From: Planctomycetota bacterium
GTDB lineage: Bacteria > Planctomycetota > Planctomycetia > Pirellulales > PLA5
Assembly: GCA_003576845.1 (NCBI GenBank)
Contig: QEVJ01000015.1
Location: forward strand, 1-57,996
Direction of reading: 5' to 3'
DNA: 57,996 bases
In this document: positions 18,180 to 25,222 of the stretch, piece after piece
Numbering within the stretch: position 1 is the first letter of the stretch
Layout: each line of letters opens with the position of its first letter
Program-made: the position numbers and the translations under genes
Notes under the pieces: model-generated
Seen by the model: the letters and a program-made list of their open reading frames with translations, nothing else
Database searches by the model: none
What the model was told of the DNA's origin: nothing

Positions 18180-18830
18180 TCATAAATCTCCGCTGCCAGT
18201 ATCGATGGATACCCCAGTGTCGTGCGTGTGATTGCACGAGCGACAAACGAACGTAATCGGCTTTCCGCCGCGGCAATATGCCCGACCGTGGCATTTGGGA
18301 CATCGCGCCGGCACGAAGTACATGGCCAACCGTGGAACCACCGTCGCCACTCCCATCACACCAACGAACACCACGCCCGATTTAAACGGCGACTCGGCAT
18401 TCGCCCAAAACCCGATGAACAAGCCAAATGCCACGATCGACGCGACGACGGGCAACATGAATTGAAGTCCGATGTGCAAAGTCGTGCTGATCGGTAAGCC
18501 GCCCCTGTTGATTCTCGCGGCCACGTCGGAGTCTTCAATCTCGGCATCATCTAGGCCGGGGACTTGAGCCAGTATCCGGCCAACCATGCCCCGCCAAAAG
18601 CGTATGAAGATCACGCCGACAAAAGCGGCGGCGACCGAACCGAGTAATTGGCCGATCCAAAGCGCCGGCGTGCCCGAATAGGTGACGTTCGTCGGCACGC
18701 CAAGCAGCGCACCGAGAGCGAACACGGCCATCGCTCCACACGCCAACAGCCACAGCGCAAGGAAGATAGCCCCACCGGCCCGCATGATGCGTGCTACGAT
18801 CCTCGCGAATACGAGCTGTTCTCGTGTCAT
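18180..18830 (-). CDS. Membrane protein with C-terminal zinc ribbon
   Basis: 216 residues. About four hydrophobic segments (residues 15-45, 60-80, 115-140, 150-170) precede a zinc ribbon, CPKCHGRAYCRGG then FVCRSCNH, and a short acidic tail. A soluble cytoplasmic loop (about 85-110, VPGLDDAEIEDSD) separates the helix pairs. Related in layout to the convergent 17715-18143 gene. It lies 60 bases beyond the end of the prophage tail genes and is probably a host gene. Confidence 0.65.
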   Translation of the reverse strand: MTREQLVFARIVARIMRAGGAIFLALWLLACGAMAVFALGALLGVPTNVTYSGTPALWIGQLLGSVAAAFVGVIFIRFWRGMVGRILAQVPGLDDAEIEDSDVAARINRGGLPISTTLHIGLQFMLPVVASIVAFGLFIGFWANAESPFKSGVVFVGVMGVATVVPRLAMYFVPARCPKCHGRAYCRGGKPITFVCRSCNHTHDTGVSIDTGSGDL

Positions 18831-18889
18831 GGTGGGCTTGATCTACGGTCGTTGCAAAATGAGCCGTCCGCCGCCCGTGTTGCCACGAA

Positions 18890-19279
18890 TCACCAATCTA
18901 CTACATCCTTCACCCCGAAATCCACCACCACGACCCCGCGCCGCCCCACGACCACATTCCCCGGATGCAAGTCCCGCAGCCCCGGAAACCGCACCAACAG
19001 CCGATTGCACGCTTCGTGCGTCGCCGGTTCGCCGACGATCCAGCGGGCGAGCGTCCAGTGGAACCAGGGGGCGTGCCACATCGCGTTGCAGACAGGGATT
19101 TCGCGGGAAATGCGACACCGCAGGCGGACCTCGGCCGGCGAAACACGCGGCGACCAGCGTTTGATGCAGATCGGCCCCAGCTTCCACACGTCGCGGCTCT
19201 CGCCGCCGCCGGGGAGGCGGGAGATGCGGACGAGTTCCCATACGCCGCGGACGAAGCTGCACCTGCATTGCAAAGACAT
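18890..19279 (-). CDS. Minimal kinase-fold protein, tail cassette B (single unit)
   Basis: 129 residues, closely matching the second unit of the cassette A protein at 7249-8091. GESRDVWKLG leads to K40, the catalytic-like loop RDLHPGN (D103, N108) and D120 in VVVVDFG. It ends directly after the metal-binding strand, with no C-lobe. Its ATG overlaps the TAA of the upstream kinase-fold gene by one base (19279). Compared with cassette A, only one unit is present in this gene, the second being supplied by the divergent neighbour. Last gene of the prophage's late region. Confidence 0.6.
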   Translation of the reverse strand: MSLQCRCSFVRGVWELVRISRLPGGGESRDVWKLGPICIKRWSPRVSPAEVRLRCRISREIPVCNAMWHAPWFHWTLARWIVGEPATHEACNRLLVRFPGLRDLHPGNVVVGRRGVVVVDFGVKDVVDW

Positions 19280-19770
19280 TATGCGGTCTCAGACGACGGC
19301 CACTTGATCAGCTGCCCCAGCGCTCGCAGTTCACCTTCCGTCGCCGAGTTGATCGACACGAACTTTCCGCGACGATGGACGCCGCGCGGCTTGATCGGCA
19401 AGGCGGCAAAATACATCAGATCGAAGTCGATCAGCTTGCCACCGCGAATGTTCGATGGCGTCACGTCGTCGACCGAAAGACTGCGATGCAGAATCGTTTG
19501 CTTGATCGCGAGTAGTTCCTGCGCCGACGGCGGATCGTAGCCCATGAACCGCTGATGGAGTTGGTGGGAATTGAAGTCGTACTCAAACGGCTCGCAGATA
19601 TCCGCATGCTCGGCGGCGAACGCTCGATGCGAGCGAACGTAGTCGGGCGTGACGCGCTCCTTGAGCACTTTGACGACGAAGTCGTCAACTCGGTACACGA
19701 CGCGGCACTTGCCCGTCGCACGCGCGAGCACCTCCGCGCCCTTCGGAATCTTGAGACAGTTGCAACTCAT
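19279..19770 (-). CDS. Divergent kinase-fold protein, tail cassette B
   Basis: 163 residues from ATG 19770; the frame runs on to 19941 but this ATG overlaps the stop of the tail gene (ATGA), the arrangement also seen in cassette A. It keeps the fold's markers with little sequence identity to its neighbours: G20-K21 near a glycine-rich turn, K34 in FVVKVL, DDVTPSN (D101/D102, N107) and DFD (D115). The N-terminal MSCNCL may bind metal or be lipidated only by chance, as there is no signal peptide. Function unknown; possibly a virion or early-infection kinase or pseudokinase. Confidence 0.55.
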   Translation of the reverse strand: MSCNCLKIPKGAEVLARATGKCRVVYRVDDFVVKVLKERVTPDYVRSHRAFAAEHADICEPFEYDFNSHQLHQRFMGYDPPSAQELLAIKQTILHRSLSVDDVTPSNIRGGKLIDFDLMYFAALPIKPRGVHRRGKFVSINSATEGELRALGQLIKWPSSETA

Positions 19771-20807
19771 GGCGACAGGTCGTCCTCGAAGCTTTGGAAA
19801 TGTACGGAGAACTCGGCGTTCCAATCGACCGGATACGATCCTTTGCGGCCACCGACATCCAGCCACATGCTGAGCGTATCCCCGGCATCGAGCAGGCATG
19901 GAAGCGAATAATGGCGATCGCCCCACGTCAGTTCGCTGCATTCATATATGGCCCACGGCTCACCTTCGGCGATGGCATCCGTTGATGCCGGCGAGCCGAA
20001 GTTCTGATTCTTGACCAGCCAGAACCGCTCGCGACGAAACAGCCGATGTCCGCAGAGATCGTTCGTCGTGCCGCTCACGACGTTCGTGAAGGGATTGTTG
20101 GTGCCAGATACCACGGCGACTTTGTCCTGGTAACTGTACGGCGGAGGCGGTTGGGCAGGCGACACGAACCGGATTCGGCAATCGAACGTGAATCTGTAGA
20201 TGCCGGGGTCGTTGACGACGATGCGGTCAAAGCTCGTAGGCGCTCCGGCGGCCACTTGAAACGCGACCACCGGCTCGGTGTCGCTCGAATTGAAAGAGTC
20301 GGTAACCGTCGTCGTGAGATTGATGAGTCCGGTTTGTGTGCCTGAAGTCTGACCCGATGCCCGAAAGATTCCGTAGCCGCGACGGGTTTGGTTTTCCTGG
20401 AAATCGAAGACGAGATAGCCCGGCTCGGACTTGTTCTTGATGTCGCCCTCGATGGTTTGATCGCGGAGCATGAGGATGCTTGCGCCGTTGGCGATCTGAT
20501 GCGGCACAAGGTTGTAGCAGACGACTGGAAGATCGTCGCCAAGGTTGAGGATCGAAGTCCCGTCTGCCTTGACCTGGCGCAGCTTGCATTCGCCCTTTCC
20601 CGGCTTGATGAGTGTGCCGCTGCTGTTGTAGACCGCCGCGGGAATCGTGCCGTATGCCACGCCGATCCGGACTCCGGGCAGTCGGCCGGCATTTGAGTGG
20701 CCCTGCACTGGCGGACGATGGTTGACCGGATCGCCACGATCGCGCTGGGCGATCCGCTGGAGCGTGCGAACGTCGGCATCAGAGAGCACGTAGGCGTCGG
20801 CCATCAT
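19767..20807 (-). CDS. Phage tail-tip/baseplate-associated protein, cassette B
   Basis: 346 residues; two adjacent ATGs (20807, 20804) overlap the fibre stop. Residues 1-125 align closely with 8088-9020 (ADAYVLSDADVRTL, DPVNHRPPVQGHS, KPGKGECK, LMLRDQTIEGD), while the rest diverges into a different beta-rich head with an aromatic C-terminus. The conserved N-terminal anchor and variable head mirror the fibre gene. It is translationally linked to both neighbours. Confidence 0.6.
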   Translation of the reverse strand: MMADAYVLSDADVRTLQRIAQRDRGDPVNHRPPVQGHSNAGRLPGVRIGVAYGTIPAAVYNSSGTLIKPGKGECKLRQVKADGTSILNLGDDLPVVCYNLVPHQIANGASILMLRDQTIEGDIKNKSEPGYLVFDFQENQTRRGYGIFRASGQTSGTQTGLINLTTTVTDSFNSSDTEPVVAFQVAAGAPTSFDRIVVNDPGIYRFTFDCRIRFVSPAQPPPPYSYQDKVAVVSGTNNPFTNVVSGTTNDLCGHRLFRRERFWLVKNQNFGSPASTDAIAEGEPWAIYECSELTWGDRHYSLPCLLDAGDTLSMWLDVGGRKGSYPVDWNAEFSVHFQSFEDDLSP

Positions 20808-23479
20808 CGCCCCCAGCGGCGCACGAAGATGTCGCTGTCCGAACCGGCTTCGAGACCGAACGCCACGAAAATGTCGCCGTTCTCATCGCGGGCCAGGAAG
20901 GCGTAACTCATGCCGCCGTAAGCCGCGATCGTTGTCGTGCCGCCGGAGGAAAGATTCGTGAGCGGTTGCGGCGCACTCCACGTGTCGCCCCGATCATCGC
21001 TGTAGCTGTAGACCGGCAGTTCGCTGGTCGAGCGGTAGAACAGCCACACCCGTTCGTTCTCGTCGACGATCATCCGCGGGTTGCCCCAACCGTCGATGCG
21101 GTCGCTTACGGTCGGCTGCGATGGCGACCAGTTGTCGCCGGTGCCGGTCACGTCGCGGACGAAGTATATCCGCTCGTTGGGCGTATCGGCACGGATCGCC
21201 ATCAGCAATTCGCCGTCGGCGAAGCGCACGACGATCGGCTCTTGAATCCGTTCATCGACCGGGAAATCGCCAAGCCCCGGCTGGCGGCCGTAGTAAATTG
21301 GCACCGGCTCGGTCCAGGTGTCACCGCCGTCGAACGATTTGCATTGAACGATGTGCGGGAAGACGGCCGAATTGACGAGCGCCATGAAGTGCAACAACAG
21401 CGTGCCGTCGCCAAGTTCGATGATCGAGTTGACCCCTTCGTCGTATTGCAGGCCGCCGGCGAAGATGCCTTGATGCCAGGAGTCGGTGACCTTCGAGACG
21501 AAGACCGGGCCGTGCCAGTTGCCGCCGTTGTCATCGCTGTAGAGCACGCTCGCCGTGTAGGGCAGCAATCCGCTGCTCGTCGTCGACAGCTTCATGCCGA
21601 TGAAGATGCGGCCGGTGCTGATCTGACCGAGGAAGTTGGTGCCGCGCCAGTCGTAGTTGGCCGTGTCGCTGTAGATCACCCGCTCGGCGCTCCACCGGAT
21701 CGCATCGCTGCTGGTGACCATCACGCATTCGCCGGCCGAACTGCCGTGGTTGGGGGCGCGGCGATAAGTGCAGAGCCAGACGCCGGGCGTTCGTAACAGA
21801 CCGGGGAAGCCACGATGGGGTGTGGCGTCGTTGAGCGTGTTGGCGAGGCCGTTACCGGCCGCCAATGCGACGTGCGCCGTGTTCCACTTAGCGGCCAGAT
21901 GCTCGCAGAGAAGTTGGGCCTCGCCCGGCTCGCCCAGTTTGCGGTCGTAGACGATGATCTCGCCGATGTCGACGTTGCCGTAGACGCTGGCGTCGGCGAG
22001 CGCTCCGAGCGCGAGGCTGCCGGGCGGGTTGCTGGCCGATGGCGTCGTGCCCTGATCGGTGCCGACGTAGCGCTCGTTATCGAGCCACAAATGAAAATTC
22101 TCTTCGCTCGACGGAACGGTGCCTTCGTAGGCGAGCAGCGCAACGTGCCATTCGCCTGGACGCGATCCGTAGTTGCGTGAGTCGTGGCTGAGGACCGGCG
22201 TCGCGGAGACAGCGCCGACGCGCCACTGGACGCGCTGGGCGTCGCTCGCGGCGTCGTGGTAGAACCCGATGCCAGCGCTCGCCGTCGTGTCCCCTTCGAC
22301 CGAATCGAGGACGGGCGTGAACGCATTGGCGTTCTCCGGAACACGATACACAACGGCGACCGTCTTCTCGGTCGCATTATGTAGCTTGGCCCAGTCGCTT
22401 GGTGCGCCCGCGAACATCACGTGGCTGCCGCCGAACTGAAGGTAGCGGTTTCCGCTTGCGTCGAGCCGTACCGTCGGCCAGGCGGCGTCGAAACCCTCGC
22501 CTGCGCCCGACGGCGAGATGAAGTGCTTTCCGTCGACGGCGTCGGGCAGGGTGTTGTGCTTCGCGCCGACCGTGGCGGTCAGTTGGGCCGCGTCCCACCA
22601 GTTGGCGAGGCCGGGCAGGTCAGCCGGCGATTCGATCTCGCCGCGGATGTAGCGGCCCGTGAGATACTCGCTGACCAGTGATCGCTCATCGGCGGTCAAC
22701 TCCCGGTTGTAGACCAGCACGCGGGCCACATCGATCTCGCTCGGCCGCGAGGCGGAACTGCGAAGCTGAGCACCAATTGACCAGCGATTGAATGTGATTG
22801 TGCCGTGCGCCGTGTAGTCGCTAGCCGTGCCGTTCGTATTGGGGACAGCGTCGTAACGGAGATTCTGCGAAGCGCCGACCACGTAGATCGACGCCACCGT
22901 CCCCGAGAAACTCCAGCACAGTGTTTGTGGGCCGAAGTCGGTGATCTCGTTCATGCCGGTCGAGATCGTTGCGGCCGTGCCGGCGTCGTCTCGAACGTCG
23001 CTGTTGACTCGCTGGGAGTTGCTGTTCTGGTAGCGGTAGCCCCCGGAGATGTACGACTGCCCGGCCTGCGCGCTGTTACCGAGCGTCCAAAGATATTCGT
23101 CGGCGCTGATCTTCGTCGCCCGGCGGACCACGGCGAAGACGGTGAACGGCTTGTCGGCACCGGACAGTGCTGTGCAGATCGGCAGCGACGAACCGAACAG
23201 ATACGTCGTCGCCGCTTTGACGAACCGAACCGCCGGCCAACCTCGAAAATGTTCGCTCGACGCGACGTAGGTTGGTCGGTTGCCATCGGTGGCTTGTGCC
23301 AGGTTGTTACCGTTGCCTGTGGCGTCGGTCCAAGCGGAGACCTTTGTGGGCGTCGTTGTAACGCCGACCGCCGCGTCGTAATCGGCGGCAAGACCCGTGA
23401 TGCGGTACGGCAGCGGCGCAACTGGTCGCGTGCGGCGGCGACCGAAGAAGCGGAATCGGCTGGGGCTGAGGGCAAGCAT
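20804..23479 (-). CDS. Tail fibre/receptor-binding protein, two LamG domains plus sialidase-like propeller (cassette B)
   Basis: 891 residues from ATG 23479, chosen because MLALSPSRFRFFGRRRTR matches the start of the cassette A fibre. Residues about 20-220 and 230-560 are two LamG/concanavalin-like domains (WTDATGNGNNLAQATDGNRP; then NWWDAAQLTATVGAKHN; each ends with a VLVYNREL or IIVYDRKL strand and a SEYLTGRY or CEHLAAKW helix). Residues about 560-891 form a sialidase/BNR-type propeller with three Asp-box-like motifs: YSDDNGGNW, SFDGGDTW and YSDDRGDTW. A glycan-binding and possibly glycan-cutting tailspike is the natural reading. Whether catalytic Arg-triad, Tyr and Asp residues are complete was not established. 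Confidence 0.7.
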   Translation of the reverse strand: MLALSPSRFRFFGRRRTRPVAPLPYRITGLAADYDAAVGVTTTPTKVSAWTDATGNGNNLAQATDGNRPTYVASSEHFRGWPAVRFVKAATTYLFGSSLPICTALSGADKPFTVFAVVRRATKISADEYLWTLGNSAQAGQSYISGGYRYQNSNSQRVNSDVRDDAGTAATISTGMNEITDFGPQTLCWSFSGTVASIYVVGASQNLRYDAVPNTNGTASDYTAHGTITFNRWSIGAQLRSSASRPSEIDVARVLVYNRELTADERSLVSEYLTGRYIRGEIESPADLPGLANWWDAAQLTATVGAKHNTLPDAVDGKHFISPSGAGEGFDAAWPTVRLDASGNRYLQFGGSHVMFAGAPSDWAKLHNATEKTVAVVYRVPENANAFTPVLDSVEGDTTASAGIGFYHDAASDAQRVQWRVGAVSATPVLSHDSRNYGSRPGEWHVALLAYEGTVPSSEENFHLWLDNERYVGTDQGTTPSASNPPGSLALGALADASVYGNVDIGEIIVYDRKLGEPGEAQLLCEHLAAKWNTAHVALAAGNGLANTLNDATPHRGFPGLLRTPGVWLCTYRRAPNHGSSAGECVMVTSSDAIRWSAERVIYSDTANYDWRGTNFLGQISTGRIFIGMKLSTTSSGLLPYTASVLYSDDNGGNWHGPVFVSKVTDSWHQGIFAGGLQYDEGVNSIIELGDGTLLLHFMALVNSAVFPHIVQCKSFDGGDTWTEPVPIYYGRQPGLGDFPVDERIQEPIVVRFADGELLMAIRADTPNERIYFVRDVTGTGDNWSPSQPTVSDRIDGWGNPRMIVDENERVWLFYRSTSELPVYSYSDDRGDTWSAPQPLTNLSSGGTTTIAAYGGMSYAFLARDENGDIFVAFGLEAGSDSDIFVRRWGR

Positions 23480-23492
23480 CGGCGGTCTCGTT

Positions 23493-23801
23493 TCAGACAA
23501 GTACGACGTACAACTGTTGATTCGCCACCGACGCGATGGCATACACCGCTCGCGGATCGTCAAGCGGCAGGAACAGTTCTTCGCCGGCAGCAAGCGGCCA
23601 ACCATCCGTAGCCGGCGTCGCACCGGCGGTCACGTCGGACGGACCGACATAGATGACGCCCGCGTTGGCCGGCGACGCCTTCACGCCTACGCCGCGCTTG
23701 CATGCATAAGGGGCGCTGGTGATCGCGGCCGCTGTCGTGCCGACCGTAACGCGAAATGCGTCGACGGCATTCGTAGTATCGCGTTCGATGATCGTAAGCA
23801 T
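23493..23801 (-). CDS. Small phage structural protein (cassette B copy)
   Basis: 102 residues, collinear with 10612-10920: the openings MLTIIERDTTNA and MLAIIERDTANA correspond, and both share YVGPSDVTAG and LPL-DPR-VYA-AS-ANQQL at the end. Differences are scattered conservative changes, consistent with an old duplication or exchange rather than a recent copy. Located immediately upstream of the fibre gene. Confidence 0.65.
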   Translation of the reverse strand: MLTIIERDTTNAVDAFRVTVGTTAAAITSAPYACKRGVGVKASPANAGVIYVGPSDVTAGATPATDGWPLAAGEELFLPLDDPRAVYAIASVANQQLYVVLV

Positions 23802-23809
23802 GGTTCACC

Positions 23810-24331
23810 TTATGCTGGGTTCTCGCGGTACTTGACGCTCACGGAGAGTCCTTGGCCTTGCGTACCGGTGGTGCCGCTGACGCCGACCGTGATCTTGATC
23901 TGATCGCCCCGAGTGCCGGCGGTTGTCGTAGGCGTGACGAACTGCACCTGTCGGTTGGCGATGGTGCTGTCGACGGTGATCGGCGTGCCACCGGCCAGAA
24001 TCGAAGCGAACGCCGTCGTCTGATTGCCTTTCAGCACATCGACGGTGAATTCGCGGGGATCGCCGCCCGAGCCATCGGGTTTGGTCTCGCAGACGATCGA
24101 CACTTCGACGGCGGTCGCGTCGGCGAACAGCGATCCGATCACGCGACTTTCGGCGGCGACCGATGTGCCCGACAGTTGCTCGTAGCGGAGAATCTGCTCG
24201 TGGACGACCGAATCGGCCTTCCGCCGGCCGTTGGCGTCGAACTTGTCCTCGCCGTGTTTGCCGCCGCGCGCCGTGAGCGTGGCTGCGTTCATGTCCCCTT
24301 GCAGGAGGATGCTGCCCTCGAGTTGGCCCAT
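23810..24331 (-). CDS. Phage tail-associated protein, 173 residues (cassette B copy)
   Basis: Nearly identical to 10929-11450 along its length, both beginning MGQLEGSILLQGDMNAATL and ending VSVKYRENPA. The beta-rich composition and the place between the post-tape-measure gene and the fibre suggest a distal-tail component. The high conservation here compared with the divergent fibres shows that only the tail-tip end of the cassette is variable. Confidence 0.65.
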   Translation of the reverse strand: MGQLEGSILLQGDMNAATLTARGGKHGEDKFDANGRRKADSVVHEQILRYEQLSGTSVAAESRVIGSLFADATAVEVSIVCETKPDGSGGDPREFTVDVLKGNQTTAFASILAGGTPITVDSTIANRQVQFVTPTTTAGTRGDQIKITVGVSGTTGTQGQGLSVSVKYRENPA

Positions 24332-24355
24332 GACCGTTGTCCTTATATATAGGCG

Positions 24356-25219
24356 CTATCCGAGGAACGGCACGCCGAGCGGTCCTTCATTCCGAATGCG
24401 GAACTCGATCGTCTGCGGATCGCTCCCAGCGCCGAGCAGTTGGCCGTTGCCGTCCAAAAGGCTTTCTTCGCTGTACGGCTCCTTCGTGTCGGGATCGACG
24501 ATCGTGATGAGCTTGCCGTTCTTGATCTGTTTGAAACCAGCATCGATCACTTCGACGCGAGCCCAGTCGCGGTCGGGGTGCGTCCAGACTTCGTAAGTGT
24601 TCTTGTAGTAGCGGGTGCGGACGCCCGTTTGCTTGTTGACGTGTTCGGCGCTTTGATAACTGACGCTGGCCAGCAAGCGCCGTCCGTCGGCGCGACCCTG
24701 GTTTGCCGTGTTGGCCCGGTTCGCTTGGCTCACGGTAACGCGATCTACCTGGATCGTGACCGGAATCGGCACGAGGTTGCGGAACGGTTGCTTCGACGAG
24801 TTGACGAACAACCGTCCGTCGAGATCGCGGACGCGGTATTCCTCGACCGTCTGCCCGCCGCCGGAGAACTCTGGTCCAAAGGGGTTTTCGGGCGAGTTGT
24901 TCTGCGACTGCTGCATGAACTCGCTGAAGCTGTCGGGCGGCGTCTCGACCTTAGGCACTTCGTATCGCGCCGATACATCCCAAATCTCGACGTCGTCGCG
25001 GCACGACGGACGTACCTCGACGCACTTGAGGCCGCCGAGAGACGGATAGGCCGAGCCGACTTGCACCGTGGCGTTCATCGCCGTGAAGATTTCATCGGCT
25101 TCACTGGCGACGATCAGCCCGCTCGATTCCTTCCAGACGGTCCATCCGCGCTCGAAGACGACGTTGTCGGCCGACTTCGTGGCGTCGCGGCGGAATTGTT
25201 CGCAGATGACGAATGCCAT
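24356..25219 (-). CDS. Phage tail protein following the tape measure (cassette B copy)
   Basis: 287 residues, about 90 percent identical to 11485-12348 by eye. It begins MAFVICEQFRRDATKSADN and ends RNEGPLGVPFLG. It starts three bases after the tape-measure stop. By position it is a distal-tail or tail-tip protein of a siphovirus; no enzymatic motif is visible. Confidence 0.65.
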   Translation of the reverse strand: MAFVICEQFRRDATKSADNVVFERGWTVWKESSGLIVASEADEIFTAMNATVQVGSAYPSLGGLKCVEVRPSCRDDVEIWDVSARYEVPKVETPPDSFSEFMQQSQNNSPENPFGPEFSGGGQTVEEYRVRDLDGRLFVNSSKQPFRNLVPIPVTIQVDRVTVSQANRANTANQGRADGRRLLASVSYQSAEHVNKQTGVRTRYYKNTYEVWTHPDRDWARVEVIDAGFKQIKNGKLITIVDPDTKEPYSEESLLDGNGQLLGAGSDPQTIEFRIRNEGPLGVPFLG

Positions 25220-25222
25220 GAT

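Noticed and set aside
19279-19941. Longer start of the divergent kinase-fold gene
   Set aside because: The extra 57 residues lie inside the tail-protein gene in another frame, while ATG 19770 gives the ATGA overlap seen in cassette A.
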